From contig BEHM01000005.1 in NCBI GenBank assembly GCA_002923315.1, positions 28,487 to 92,486 of the forward strand: a DNA stretch of 64,000 nucleotides, written 5' to 3'. The notes below the pieces were generated by a model, which was not told where the DNA came from, searched no databases, and saw nothing but the letters and a program-made list of their open reading frames with translations. Below, in pieces: positions 44,886 through 54,272 of this stretch. Position 1 is the first letter of the stretch. Every line of letters begins with the position of its first letter. The position numbers and the translations under genes are program-made. The stretch is from a bacterium HR10 (GTDB taxonomy: Bacteria; Acidobacteriota; Blastocatellia; HR10).

Positions 44886-46247
44886 GTGAATTCGAGAGCG
44901 CATCTGGTCCAGAACCGGGCGATGGCGCTTCTGGAGCGATGGTTTCACCTGAGCGAGCTGGGGACGACGATCCGCAGGGAAGTGCTCGCAGGGGTGACGA
45001 CTTTCCTGACGATGGCCTACATCATCTTCGTGCAGCCAGCCGTGCTGAGCGCCGCGGGCATGGATTTCGGCGCGGTGCTGGTCGCCACGTGCCTCTCCAG
45101 TGCGGGGGCGACGCTGCTGATGGCCTTTCTGGCCAACTATCCGATCGCTGTCGCTCCGGCTATGGGGCACAACATCTTCTTCGTCTACACGGTCGTCCTG
45201 GGCATGGGGGTGCCGTGGCCGATCGCCCTCGGTGCGGTCGCCTGGGCCGGGATCGTCTTCATCCTCACGGCGGGGATCGGGCTGCGCGAGCGGCTCATCA
45301 CAGCCATTCCCGCTTCGCTCAAGCACGCCATTGCGGCGGGGATTGGCCTGCTCATCGCCACGATCGGCCTCCATTGGGCGGGCGTGATCGTCGCCTCGCC
45401 GAAGACGCTGGTGACCCTGGGCGAGGTGACGTCGCCTCCGGTCCTGCTCGCCCTCTTCGGGCTCGCCGTGATGGCAGTGCTCTTCGCGCGGGGCATCCGC
45501 GGAGCTGTCCTCTGGGGGATTCTGCTCACCACCGGCGTCGGACTTCTCTTCGGGCTCGTGCGGTATCAGGGGCTCATCAGTCGCCCGCCGTCGTTGGCCC
45601 CCACGTTGCTGCGCCTCGATCTGTGGGGCGCGCTGCGGCCGCAGATGCTGGAAGCGATCTTCGTCTTCTTCTTCCTGGCGCTCTTCGATTCGGTGGGGAC
45701 GCTCGTGGGCGTGGCCGGGCAGGCGGGTCTGTTGCGCGACGGCGTGCTGCCGCGCGCGCGCGAGGCCCTGTTGGCTGATGCCATCGGCACCGTCGGCGGC
45801 GCCGCGCTCGGGACCTCCACGGTCACCGCCTACATCGAGAGCGCGACGGGCGTCGCCGCAGGCGGGCGCACGGGATTGGCGAATCTGGTGACGGCCGCGC
45901 TCTTTCTGCTGTCGCTCCTCTTTTATCCGCTGGTGCGCATGATCGGCGGGGGGTATCATACGGCGCAGGGGACGACGCTCTATCCGGTCATCGCGCCCGC
46001 GCTCGTTCTGGTGGGGACGCTCATGATGCGAGAAGCAGCGCGGATCCCGTGGGAGGAGATGACCGAAGCGATCCCCGCCTTCCTGACGATGATCGTGATG
46101 CCGCTGTCGCTCAGCATCACCGATGGGATCGCCTTCGGCTTCATCGCGTATGCCCTCGTGAAGCTGGCGGCCGGGCGCGGGCGCGACGTGCACTGGTTCA
46201 TCTACCTCTTCGCCGTCCTCTTCGGGCTCCGCTACGCCGTGGCGTAG
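44886..46247 (+). CDS. NCS2-family (AzgA/PbuG-type) purine permease
   Basis: The product is about 453 residues with some 12 membrane segments. It starts GTTIRREVLAGVTTFLTMAYIIFVQPAVL, typical of the hypoxanthine/guanine branch. The substrate-site motif reads APAMGHNIFF where homologues usually have PGMGLNAFF, and ALFDSVGTLVGVA and GTSTVTAYIESATGVAAGGRTGL follow. It would import purine bases with protons. GTG 44886 has GAGGAG 6 bases upstream; ATG 44865 and ATG 44922 are alternatives. A TATACT at 44845-44850 may be its -10 box, but no well-spaced -35 was found. Confidence 0.93.
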   Translation: MNSRAHLVQNRAMALLERWFHLSELGTTIRREVLAGVTTFLTMAYIIFVQPAVLSAAGMDFGAVLVATCLSSAGATLLMAFLANYPIAVAPAMGHNIFFVYTVVLGMGVPWPIALGAVAWAGIVFILTAGIGLRERLITAIPASLKHAIAAGIGLLIATIGLHWAGVIVASPKTLVTLGEVTSPPVLLALFGLAVMAVLFARGIRGAVLWGILLTTGVGLLFGLVRYQGLISRPPSLAPTLLRLDLWGALRPQMLEAIFVFFFLALFDSVGTLVGVAGQAGLLRDGVLPRAREALLADAIGTVGGAALGTSTVTAYIESATGVAAGGRTGLANLVTAALFLLSLLFYPLVRMIGGGYHTAQGTTLYPVIAPALVLVGTLMMREAARIPWEEMTEAIPAFLTMIVMPLSLSITDGIAFGFIAYALVKLAAGRGRDVHWFIYLFAVLFGLRYAVA

Positions 46248-46256
46248 TCTCGCGGA

Positions 46257-47186
46257 TCAGGGGGTGAGGAGCGCGAGGGCGCCGCGCGCGATGAGCTGCT
46301 CGGCCAATTGCTGACCGAGCGCGAGAGGCTCCGCCAGGGGACCGATGACGTGCGCCCTCAACAAGTGCGTTCCATCTGCGCGGGCGATCATTCCGCGCAG
46401 GATCAGTCGGGTGGGATCCTCCGCGAGGACTTCGGCGTGAGCAGCGATCGGGACGTGGCATCCGCCACCGAGCCGGCGCAGGAACGCGCGTTCGGCTTCC
46501 GTCGCCGAGCGCGTCGGCGGATGATCGAGCGGAGCCACCAGGGCGTTCACCTCCTCGTCATCGGCGCGCGTCTCGATGGCAATGGCTCCTTGTCCAATCG
46601 CGGGGATCATCACATCCGTGGGAATCCGCTCGACAATGCGATGCTCCAGGCCGAGGCGCACGAGTCCGGCGGCGGCGAGAATGATGGCATCATAGTGGCC
46701 TTCATCGAGCTTGCGCACGCGCGTGTCCACGTTCCCGCGCAGGGGCCGAATGTCGAGGTCAGGACGAAGCGCGCGCAATTGCGCGGCGCGGCGCACGCTG
46801 CTGGTTCCGACGCGCGCTCCTTCGGGGAGCGCCAGCACCGTCCCGTGCCCCGTGCGCGTGATCAGAGCATCGCGCGGGTCCTCGCGCTCCAGCACGGCAG
46901 CCAAGCGCAAACCCGCGGGGATCTCCGCCGTCATGTCTTTCAGACTGTGGACGGCCAGATCAATCTCACGGGCGAGCAGGGCTTCCTCGAGTTCTTTGAT
47001 GAAGAGGCCCTTGCCGCCAAAGGCCGTGAGCGGATGGTCGGTGATGCGATCGCCGCTCGTTCTGATGATCTTCACCGTGAGGGGGAGTTGGGGATTCTGC
47101 GCCGCGAGTCTCGCGCGGACGATCTCGGCCTGGCGCAACGCCAACGCGCTCCCACGCGATCCGATGACCAGAGATGAGCGCCTCAT
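46257..47186 (-). CDS. hemC: Hydroxymethylbilane synthase (porphobilinogen deaminase)
   Basis: The product is 309 residues. It starts LVIGSRGSALALRQAEIV, with IRTSGDR, GKGLFIKELEEALL, DLAVHSLKDM and TSSVRRAAQLRALRPDL. The cysteine that holds the dipyrromethane cofactor is in GGGCHVPIAAHAE. It polymerises four porphobilinogens. Its ATG (47186) overlaps the hemA stop as ATGA, so the two are coupled; longer readings are rejected. It is the last gene of the cofG-cofH-hemX-hemA-hemC run. Confidence 0.96.
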   Translation of the reverse strand: MRRSSLVIGSRGSALALRQAEIVRARLAAQNPQLPLTVKIIRTSGDRITDHPLTAFGGKGLFIKELEEALLAREIDLAVHSLKDMTAEIPAGLRLAAVLEREDPRDALITRTGHGTVLALPEGARVGTSSVRRAAQLRALRPDLDIRPLRGNVDTRVRKLDEGHYDAIILAAAGLVRLGLEHRIVERIPTDVMIPAIGQGAIAIETRADDEEVNALVAPLDHPPTRSATEAERAFLRRLGGGCHVPIAAHAEVLAEDPTRLILRGMIARADGTHLLRAHVIGPLAEPLALGQQLAEQLIARGALALLTP

Positions 47187-48502
47187 GGCGAAGACCGAGA
47201 GTGGCGCGAAGCCGGGCGGGAGGGATCCCGCGCCTCCAGGACGTCGCGCCACAACTCCAGAAAGCTCACATCCTCGGGGTGGCGCAGCCCCTCGCGCGCC
47301 GCCTGATGCAAGCGCGCGATCGCCGGATGGGCGAGTTTGTTGATGATGCCGTCCAGCAGATGGTGCAGCGCGCGCTCCTGCTCCGGCGTGAGCGCGCCGA
47401 GATACCGCCGATGGCGCTCCAATTCGCCGTAGGCGATCTCCTCCAAGCGGCGTCGAAAGGCGGCGATCACGGGACCGATCTCCAGGCTGCGGAGCGCCTT
47501 CATGAAGGTCTCCACGGCCTGATCCACGATCACCTCCGCGCGCGCCGCTTCGGAGCGGCGGTGCTCAAGATGCGCGCGCACGATCTGCTCCAGGTCATCA
47601 ATATCGTAGAGGAACACGTTGGCGAGCTGTCCGACACTCGGCTCGACCGTGCGGGGGACGGAGATGTCAATGAGAAAGAGGGGACGATGGCGTCGCGCGA
47701 GCATGGCGGCCGCCACATGCTCGCGTCGCACGACGTACTCCGTCCCCCCCACCGAGCAGATGAGGATGTCCGCGCGCGCGATCGCCGACGTCAGCGCTTC
47801 GAAGGAGAGCACCTCCGCCCCGAAGTGAGCGGCGAGCTGCTCGGCGCGCTCCCGCGTGCGGTTGCAGATGAGCAGATGACGGACGCCAGAGGCCAGGAGA
47901 TGCCGGACGGCCAGCTCGGCCATCTTCCCCGCTCCGATCAGCAAGACCGTCCGCTCCCGGAGATCCTCGAAGATCTTGCGCGCCAGCTCGACGGCGACGG
48001 AGCTGACCGAGACGGCCATCGTTCCGACCGCCGTCTCCGTGCGCACGCGCTTGGCGATGGAGAAGGCGCGCGGCAAAAGCAGGTGGAGCGTCTTGCCCAC
48101 CGTTCCGGCCGCTGCCGCCTGCGCATACGCCTCTTTCACTTGTCCGAAGATCTGCGGTTCCCCAAGGACCATCGAGTCCAAGCCCGCCGTGACGCGGAAC
48201 AGATGCCGAACAGCCTCGCGATCCACATAGTGGTAGAGGGAGGCCGCGTACTCGCCAGGAGGCATCTGATGTCGCTGGCTCAAGAAGGCGCGGATGCGCT
48301 CCAGGGCCGCGCGCTCGGAGAGGGGGGTGACGGCGAGGACCTCCACGCGGTTGCACGTGGAGAGGATCAGACCTTCGGTGATCGTCGTGCCATCCACAAG
48401 CTGCCGCAGGGCCTCGGGGAGCTCCGCGTCTGCGAAGGCCAGGCGCTCGCGCACCTCCACAGGCGCCGTGCGATGATTCATCCCGACGAGCACGATCGTC
48501 AT
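47183..48502 (-). CDS. hemA: Glutamyl-tRNA reductase
   Basis: The product is 439 residues. It starts VLVGMNHRTAPVEVRERLAF; the catalytic Cys is in ILSTCNRVEVLA, the NADPH domain has LLIGAGKMAELAVRHLL, and the C-terminal dimerisation helices follow. It reduces Glu-tRNA to glutamate-1-semialdehyde, the first committed step of tetrapyrrole synthesis in the C5 pathway. It overlaps hemX/ccsA upstream and hemC downstream by four bases each. A HemX neighbour often affects HemA levels. Confidence 0.97.
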   Translation of the reverse strand: MTIVLVGMNHRTAPVEVRERLAFADAELPEALRQLVDGTTITEGLILSTCNRVEVLAVTPLSERAALERIRAFLSQRHQMPPGEYAASLYHYVDREAVRHLFRVTAGLDSMVLGEPQIFGQVKEAYAQAAAAGTVGKTLHLLLPRAFSIAKRVRTETAVGTMAVSVSSVAVELARKIFEDLRERTVLLIGAGKMAELAVRHLLASGVRHLLICNRTRERAEQLAAHFGAEVLSFEALTSAIARADILICSVGGTEYVVRREHVAAAMLARRHRPLFLIDISVPRTVEPSVGQLANVFLYDIDDLEQIVRAHLEHRRSEAARAEVIVDQAVETFMKALRSLEIGPVIAAFRRRLEEIAYGELERHRRYLGALTPEQERALHHLLDGIINKLAHPAIARLHQAAREGLRHPEDVSFLELWRDVLEARDPSRPASRHSRSSP

Positions 48503-49323
48503 AAGATGTGCCCGAACAGACGAGCGCTCGTGAAGACGGCGGCCGTCGCCAGAAACCCCACGATGAGCAGCAGCGCTGCCCGACGACCGCGCCAGCCCGC
48601 CGCCAGCCGATAGTGCACGACGATCAGGTAGAAGAGCCAGGTGATGAGAGCGAGCACGATGATGGGATCGCCGCGCCAGAAGACCGGATCGCTCCGACGC
48701 AGCAGGATGATCCCCGTCCCGATCCCGAACGTGAGCATGAGGAAGCCAAACAGCAGCGACCGATGGCCGATCGTCTCGCAGGTGGAGAGGGAGGGGAAAT
48801 ACCGGTAGATGAACCCGAAGCGTTTGCGCTTCAGCTCGCGCTCCTGCAACAGATACATCAACGCGGCCAGGAAGGCGAGCAGAAAGCCCGCGTAGGCGAG
48901 CATCATGAAGCCGATGTGCAGCGGAAGCGCCGGCATGCGCAGCAGGTCCTCCAATTCCTGGGGCAGCAACTTGAACCCGGTCGAGACGAGCGCCACGAGC
49001 ACGAAGAGCAAGACGATCGGCAGCACGAAGAGGCCGAGGACATCAGTCCACCGCCGCTTCCTTTGCACGAAGAGGTAATAGACGAGGATGGCCCACGCCA
49101 ATAGGGCGAAGACCTCCTGCGTGCTGATGATCGGCACGTGCCCGAACCGCATCGCCGCGCGCACAAGCCATATGGTGTGCGCGCCGAGTCCGCCGATCAG
49201 CGGCAGGGCGAAGGGCCATCTCCCGAAACGCATCCGCCCCAGCCACAGGCTCACGATCAAATGCAGGAGAGCGAGCGCGTAGCCGATCGTCGTCCCCAGA
49301 AGCAGCAGATCCGCGCGATCCAT
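48499..49323 (-). CDS. HemX/CcsA-like cytochrome c assembly membrane protein
   Basis: The product is 274 residues with eight hydrophobic segments, beginning LLLLGTTIGYALALLHLIVSLWLG. LPLHIGFMMLAYAGFLLAFLAALMYLLQE matches the CytC_asm domain with its conserved histidine. The tryptophan-rich haem-handling motif of true CcsA is reduced to FWRGDP, so HemX, a membrane partner that restrains HemA, is the better guess. ATG 49323 is preferred over a TTG 42 bases earlier. The four-base overlap with hemA supports a haem-linked role. Confidence 0.85.
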   Translation of the reverse strand: MDRADLLLLGTTIGYALALLHLIVSLWLGRMRFGRWPFALPLIGGLGAHTIWLVRAAMRFGHVPIISTQEVFALLAWAILVYYLFVQRKRRWTDVLGLFVLPIVLLFVLVALVSTGFKLLPQELEDLLRMPALPLHIGFMMLAYAGFLLAFLAALMYLLQERELKRKRFGFIYRYFPSLSTCETIGHRSLLFGFLMLTFGIGTGIILLRRSDPVFWRGDPIIVLALITWLFYLIVVHYRLAAGWRGRRAALLLIVGFLATAAVFTSARLFGHIL

Positions 49324-49402
49324 ACTGCGAATGAGATTGTAGGCCTCAGGCCTGCGATCGGTCAATCGCCTCTCGCCTCGGAGAGAGGCCGGCGGCTCTC
49401 GC

Positions 49403-50569
49403 TCATGCGAAGACGCGCCGAATCTGATAGGTCGTCGTGCGCTCGGCCGGGATGCGGCCCAACTCGCGAATGCGCGCGTGGAATTCTTCCGGCGCCAGAT
49501 ATTGGCCGGCCGTGGCGCCCGCTAGCCGCGAGATGTTCTCCTCCATGAGCGTGCCCCCGTAATCGTTGGCCCCGGCTTGCAAGCAGTGCTGCGAGAGGGC
49601 GCGTCCGAGCTTCACCCAGGAGACCTGAATGTTCTCGATCCACCCGCGCAAGAGCAGTCGCGCGAGGGCGTGCACCTTCAGATGTTCCTCGGGGGTCGGA
49701 CCGGGACGCGCCTTCCCGCTCTTGTAGAGCGCCGTGTTCCACGGGACGAAGCCCAAGGGGACGAATTCCGTGAATCCCCCCGTGCGCTTTTGAATGTCGC
49801 GCAGAAGGAGGAGATGCCTGACCCAGTGCTCGGGCGTCTCCACATGCCCGTACATCATCGTCGAGGTCGAGCGGATGCCCAGCTCATGCGCCGTGGTGAT
49901 GACCTCGATCCATTGGGCGACGGTGAGCTTCTGTCGCGAGATCCGCCAGCGCACGGCGTCATCGAGGATCTCAGCGGCCGTTCCGGGCAGCGTGCCCAGG
50001 CCGTTCTCTTTCAGCATGAGCAGATAGTCGCGTAGCGGCATCCCCGTCCGCTCGACGCCGTAGACGATCTCCATGGGCGAGAAGGCGTGGATGTGAATCT
50101 CGGGGACGCGCGCCTTGATGGCGCGCAGGATATCGCGGTAGAAGAAGCCATCCATCTCCGGAGGGAGTCCCCCTTGCACACAGACCTCGGTCGCGCCGCG
50201 TTGCCAGGCTTCGGCCGCTTTCTCCGCCACCTGTTCGAGCGTCAGCGCGTAGGCGTCTCTCTCCTTCGGGGTGCGGCTGAAGGCGCAGAAGCTGCAGCCG
50301 ACGAAGCAAATGTTCGTGAAATTGATGTTGCGGTTGACGACGTAGGTGACGATGTCGCCGACAGTCTCTCGCCGCACCTGATCAGCGACGGCGACCAGCG
50401 CCCGCACTTCCTCGCCTGTAGCCCGGGCCAGGCGCACGCCCTCTTCAAAGCCCAATTCGCGCCCGTTCAAGGCCGCGTCCAGGATCCGCGCGATGTCGAG
50501 AGCCAGGCGCGCGAGCGCGCGCTCCGGAGATTCGACCTCGGGGACGAGTGCATCCGTGACATTCGGCAT
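49403..50569 (-). CDS. cofH: CofH subunit of FO synthase (deazaflavin/F420 biosynthesis)
   Basis: The product is 388 residues of radical SAM enzyme with cluster cysteines in CFVGCSFCAFSR. VCVQGGLPPEMDGFFYRDILRAIK, SLPGTAAEILDD-like GTLPGTAAEILDDAVRW, and TMMYGHVETPEHW followed by GGFTEFVPL identify CofH rather than MqnE or MqnC. It transfers the tyrosine-derived hydroxybenzyl group to the ribityl-uracil. ATG 50569 follows AGGGAG at 6 bases; ATG 50584 overlaps the cofG stop and is the coupled alternative. With cofG it makes FO, the chromophore of F420. Confidence 0.92.
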   Translation of the reverse strand: MPNVTDALVPEVESPERALARLALDIARILDAALNGRELGFEEGVRLARATGEEVRALVAVADQVRRETVGDIVTYVVNRNINFTNICFVGCSFCAFSRTPKERDAYALTLEQVAEKAAEAWQRGATEVCVQGGLPPEMDGFFYRDILRAIKARVPEIHIHAFSPMEIVYGVERTGMPLRDYLLMLKENGLGTLPGTAAEILDDAVRWRISRQKLTVAQWIEVITTAHELGIRSTSTMMYGHVETPEHWVRHLLLLRDIQKRTGGFTEFVPLGFVPWNTALYKSGKARPGPTPEEHLKVHALARLLLRGWIENIQVSWVKLGRALSQHCLQAGANDYGGTLMEENISRLAGATAGQYLAPEEFHARIRELGRIPAERTTTYQIRRVFA

Positions 50570-50580
50570 AGCCGGCTCCC

Positions 50581-51843
50581 TCATACGGGATACCCCTCCT
50601 CGGTCACGCGCGCCCAGACGCGCGCCGCGAGCGCAGGAGCGAGGAAGCCCGGCTTGCGGACGAACTCCGGGTAGATAGCCAGCCGCTCCCGCAGCTCGAA
50701 TCCGCGCGCGCGCATCTGCTCGCGCAACCATTCGATGTGAGGCCACGGGCGCTCGGGATTGATATAGTCGCGCGTGAGCGGAGAGATCCCCCCCCAATCA
50801 TTGATCCCGGCTCGCAGCAGCACGTCCAGAGCTTCGATCGCCTTCGGCGAAGGCGCCCCTTGTCCCGATGGGGCCTCCAGGACGAGATTCGGTGGGACTT
50901 GAATGTTCATCGCCTCGCCAAAGAGGAGCCGGGCGACGGCCACCGTGCGCGCCAGGTCCTCCAGCGTCGGCTCCGGATGCGCCCGCATCGGCGTGTCCGG
51001 CTTCGCTCGAAAGTTCTGGATGATGATCTCCTGAATATGCCCGTAGGCCTCCTGCAGCGCGCGCAACTCCAGAAGCGAATCCACGCGTTCCTCCAGAGTC
51101 TCGCCGATCCCGATGAGCACGCCGGTCGTGAACGGGATGCGAAGGCGCCCGGCCTCGGCGATCGTGCGCAGCCGAAGGCGCGGATGCTTATCCGGAGCGC
51201 GGAAGTGCGGCCCGCCCGGTCGAAGCAGGCGCGGACTCGCATTCTCCAGCATCAACCCCATGCTCACGCTCACCTCTTTGAGCGCGCGCATGTCGGCCTC
51301 GGTCATCACGCCCGGGTTCAGGTGTGGCAGCAGCGTCGTCTCCCGCAGCACGCGCGCGCACACATCGCGCAGGTAGTCGAGCGTCGTCTCATGCCCGAGC
51401 GCAGCCAGCGTCCGCCGCATCTCGGGGAAGGCGCGCTCCGGCTTATCGCCCAAGCTGAAGAGCGCCTCCTTGCACCCGAGCCGCTCCCCGGCCCGCACGA
51501 CCGCCAGCACCTCCTCGGGCGTCATCGTCTTGGCCGCGGGATCCCCGGGGTCCTTCCGGAATGTGCAATAGGCGCAGTAATCGCGGCACAGGTTGGTGAG
51601 GGGAAGGAAGACCTTCTTCGAGAACGTGATCGTGCGTCCGTGTCCGCGGTCGCGCACTTCGGCGGCGGCCTCCAGAAGCGCCCACCACTCCTCTCCGTCT
51701 GCCTGAATCAGAAGAAGGGCCTGCTCGCGCTCCAGGCGTCCGCCAGCGCGCGCTCTCTTCAATGCGGCGGAGAAGGCGCGATATGCGAATCGTCCGCGCT
51801 CGGGCGCTGTAGCGGTCTCGCGCATCTCCCCTCGCCCGCTCAT
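50581..51843 (-). CDS. cofG: CofG subunit of FO synthase (7,8-didemethyl-8-hydroxy-5-deazariboflavin synthase)
   Basis: The product is about 420 residues of radical SAM enzyme. The cluster motif is CRDYCAYCTFRKDPGD, preceded by TFSKKVFLPLTNL, with LLPHLNPGVMTEADM, SMGLMLENASPRL, PFTTGVLIGIGET and IQNFRAKPDTPM, all typical of CofG. It closes the deazaflavin ring from the CofH product. Starts at 51855, 51843 or 51825 are all possible. It heads the minus-strand run into cofH and the haem genes. The other F420 genes (cofC, cofD, cofE) are not in the window. Confidence 0.94.
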   Translation of the reverse strand: MSGRGEMRETATAPERGRFAYRAFSAALKRARAGGRLEREQALLLIQADGEEWWALLEAAAEVRDRGHGRTITFSKKVFLPLTNLCRDYCAYCTFRKDPGDPAAKTMTPEEVLAVVRAGERLGCKEALFSLGDKPERAFPEMRRTLAALGHETTLDYLRDVCARVLRETTLLPHLNPGVMTEADMRALKEVSVSMGLMLENASPRLLRPGGPHFRAPDKHPRLRLRTIAEAGRLRIPFTTGVLIGIGETLEERVDSLLELRALQEAYGHIQEIIIQNFRAKPDTPMRAHPEPTLEDLARTVAVARLLFGEAMNIQVPPNLVLEAPSGQGAPSPKAIEALDVLLRAGINDWGGISPLTRDYINPERPWPHIEWLREQMRARGFELRERLAIYPEFVRKPGFLAPALAARVWARVTEEGYPV

Positions 51844-51906
51844 CGTCGCGAGCATCAACTGTATCGCACTTCGGCATGAGGCGCAAATGTCCTCCGCGAT
51901 ACGCCT

Positions 51907-51935
51907 TTGTGAAATCCCCTGTGAGGTCGTAAAAT
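51907..51935 (+). promoter_or_regulatory. Promoter of the proline dehydrogenase gene
   Basis: TTGTGA (51907-51912) and TAAAAT (51930-51935) are 17 bases apart. Transcription would begin near 51942, leaving about 53 bases before ATG 51995. Confidence 0.65.
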
Positions 51936-51994
51936 GCCAAAGGCCCTATGCCGAAGCACGACGCGCAGAGGATCAGGGGGCTGGGAGAGCGCCG

Positions 51995-52891
51995 ATGGCC
52001 TTCCCCCATGTCGCCGAGGTGCTGGAGGATGATCCGATGAATCTCTTCTTCCTCGCTCGCCGTTTCGTCGCCGGCGTGGACGTCGAGAGCGCCATCCGGG
52101 TCGTTCGGGGATTGAACCAGAGGGGATTGCGGGCCACGCTGGATCTCCTCGGAGAGAACGTCCGCGATCGCGCGCAGGCGGAGCGGGCGGTCGAGGCCTA
52201 CGGCCAGCTCCTGGAGCAGATCGCGGTGGCGGGGATCGAATCGGACATCTCGGTGAAGCTGACGCAGCTCGGCTTGGACATCAGCGACGCCTTCTGCGAG
52301 GCGAATATGGAGCGATTGCTCGCTCGCGCGAGCGCATGCGGGAACTTCGTGTGGATTGACATGGAGGGATCGGCCTACACGCAGCGCACGCTGGACCTCT
52401 TCTTCCGCCTCTTTCGCACGCATCCGAATGTCGGCGTGGCGATCCAGGCCTATCTCCACCGCAGCGAGCAGGACGTGCGTCGTCTCGCCGACGTTGGAGC
52501 GCGCGTGCGCTTGTGCAAGGGGGCATACAAGGAGCCGAAGACGATCGCCTATCGGCGGATGCGCGACATCCGGCGCAATTTCCTTCGCCTGGCGGAGATC
52601 CTTCTGGAGCGCGGGAGGGAACCGGCTATCGCCACGCACGACGACCAGCTCCTTGAGGCGGTCAAGCGATGGACGGCCGAGCGCGGCATCGGTCCGGAGC
52701 GCTTCGAGTTCCAAATGCTCTATGGCATTCGGCCGCGCGCGCAAGAGGCGCTGGCCCAGGCGGGCTATCGCGTGCGCATCTATGTCCCCTTTGGCACACA
52801 TTGGTTCCCGTATTTCTCTCGTCGGCTGCGAGAGCGGAAGGAGAACGTGTGGTTCGTCGTGCGAAACCTCTTCGAGTGGTCGCGCGCGTGA
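51995..52891 (+). CDS. Proline dehydrogenase (monofunctional)
   Basis: The product is 298 residues of FAD TIM barrel. Marks are SDISVKLTQLGLDI, VWIDMEGSAYTQRTLDLF, IQAYLHRSEQDV, VRLCKGAYKEP and IATHDDQLL, with YGIRPRAQEALAQAGYRVRIYVPFG near the C-terminus. It oxidises proline to pyrroline-5-carboxylate and passes electrons to quinone. The dehydrogenase partner is not nearby. ATG 51995 follows GGGAGAG; the earlier frame begins inside the promoter and is rejected. Confidence 0.94.
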   Translation: MAFPHVAEVLEDDPMNLFFLARRFVAGVDVESAIRVVRGLNQRGLRATLDLLGENVRDRAQAERAVEAYGQLLEQIAVAGIESDISVKLTQLGLDISDAFCEANMERLLARASACGNFVWIDMEGSAYTQRTLDLFFRLFRTHPNVGVAIQAYLHRSEQDVRRLADVGARVRLCKGAYKEPKTIAYRRMRDIRRNFLRLAEILLERGREPAIATHDDQLLEAVKRWTAERGIGPERFEFQMLYGIRPRAQEALAQAGYRVRIYVPFGTHWFPYFSRRLRERKENVWFVVRNLFEWSRA

Positions 52892-52900
52892 GGTGGCGCC

Positions 52901-53422
52901 TCACCAGGCGACGCGCACGACGTGATGGGGAGAGACGCGGACGTAACCGCGCTCGCGCGCGAAGCGCACGATGTCGCGCAGCAGCTGCACGTCGCGACGG
53001 CAGTATTCGACGACCCGTTCGATGTCACCACTGCGCCACCATCGGACGGCATCCTCCCCGCTTCCGCTCTTGCTCTGTCCCAGGGTCGCCCGAACCAGAG
53101 ACTCCAGAGAGACGCGGCGCGCGAGCTTTCGCCTGAGGTCCGCGTGCAGATCGAGCGATTTGATGTAGAGCTTCCCCACCGGGCCGTAGCCGCTCAGGAC
53201 GGAGAAATCGAAACGCTCGCCGTTGAACGTGATGATGCGATCGAAGGTCTCCAGTTCGGCGATGAGGCGCGGGGCATCCGCTTCGAACCACACGCGGAAG
53301 TCGTGCGCGTCATCCCAGGTGACGGCGACGGCGAGGCCGAAGGCGCGAATGTTCGTCCATCCGCCCGGCACCTCGTGCGCCAGCTTCTGCGTCTCTACGT
53401 CGAGATAGATCTCGCTGAGCAT
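52901..53422 (-). CDS. YprB-type RNase H-like 3'-5' exonuclease domain protein
   Basis: The product is 173 residues. The acidic motifs of DnaQ-like nucleases are present: YLDVETQ at the start, ITFNGERFDFSVL in the middle and VVEYCRRDVQLLRDIV near the end. This layout fits the RNase_H_2/YprB family, whose members are predicted exonucleases with unclear targets. It overlaps the end of plsC upstream by 28 bases. It is convergent with proline dehydrogenase, 9 bases apart. Confidence 0.82.
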   Translation of the reverse strand: MLSEIYLDVETQKLAHEVPGGWTNIRAFGLAVAVTWDDAHDFRVWFEADAPRLIAELETFDRIITFNGERFDFSVLSGYGPVGKLYIKSLDLHADLRRKLARRVSLESLVRATLGQSKSGSGEDAVRWWRSGDIERVVEYCRRDVQLLRDIVRFARERGYVRVSPHHVVRVAW

Positions 53423-54150
53423 GCCATCCCCGAGACGGCCGATTCCGGGAGCGCCGATGCGATGGCGCGGCGGACCTCCGCGATCAGGGATTCGATGGTC
53501 TCCGCGCAGTAGGGCATCGTCGGAATCGGATCATGCACGATGACCCGAATGCGTCCGGGCCGACAGCGCACCGGTCCCTTGGGCATCACCTCGTAGGCTC
53601 CGCGAATCGTCACGGGGACGATCGGCACGCCCGCCTCCAGCGCCAGCAGGAAAACGCCTTTGCGAAAGGGTTGCAGCGTCCCATCGGGCGTGCGCGTGCC
53701 CTCGGGATAGGCGAGGAGGCTGACGCCGCGCCTCAGCTTCTCGGCCGCGCCGCGCAGGCTCTCGATCGCTCGCTCGCGATTGGAGCGGTCAATCGGCACG
53801 CACTCGATCCAGTGCAAACCCGGATTCAGCAGGGGCCATCGAAACAGCTCTTTCTTCGCCAAGAAGGCGAGATCGCGCCCGAGACCGACCAGCTGAATGA
53901 GCGGATCGAGCAGGCTTTGATGGTTCGAGAGGAAGAGATAGGCCTGATGGGGATCGAGCTTCTCCACGCCCACGACATCGAAGCGCACGCCACCAAGGCG
54001 CAGCCCGATCCGGATGAAGAATCGGGCCGTGGCGTACAACACCTGCTTCCGCCGAGACAGCAGAAAGAGCGCGAATACCGGCGGCGCGATCACGGCGAGG
54101 CTGAGGCCCCAGAAAGCGAGCACCGCCCATCCGCGCGCGCGATCCCCCAT
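53395..54150 (-). CDS. plsC: 1-acyl-sn-glycerol-3-phosphate acyltransferase
   Basis: The product is 251 residues. A membrane helix (WAVLAFWGLSLAVIAPPVFALFLL) precedes the acyltransferase domain with NHQSLLDPLIQ (HX4D catalytic pair), CVPIDRSN, YPEGTRTPDG and VPIVPVTIRGAYEVMP. It adds the second acyl chain to make phosphatidic acid at the inner membrane. GGAGGA precedes both a GTG (54156) and ATG 54150; the ATG has the better spacing. It is divergent from the M14 peptidase. Confidence 0.92.
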   Translation of the reverse strand: MGDRARGWAVLAFWGLSLAVIAPPVFALFLLSRRKQVLYATARFFIRIGLRLGGVRFDVVGVEKLDPHQAYLFLSNHQSLLDPLIQLVGLGRDLAFLAKKELFRWPLLNPGLHWIECVPIDRSNRERAIESLRGAAEKLRRGVSLLAYPEGTRTPDGTLQPFRKGVFLLALEAGVPIVPVTIRGAYEVMPKGPVRCRPGRIRVIVHDPIPTMPYCAETIESLIAEVRRAIASALPESAVSGMACSARSIST

Positions 54151-54272
54151 CGCCACCGTTCCTCCGTGCGCCGCTTGCCGCGGGTCGAGGATATGATAAA
54201 CTCTTGCCCTCCGTTCGAACAATGTGGGGGGGAGAGGGAAGGAGAAACCGAAGGGATTTCGGAGGAGCGGGT

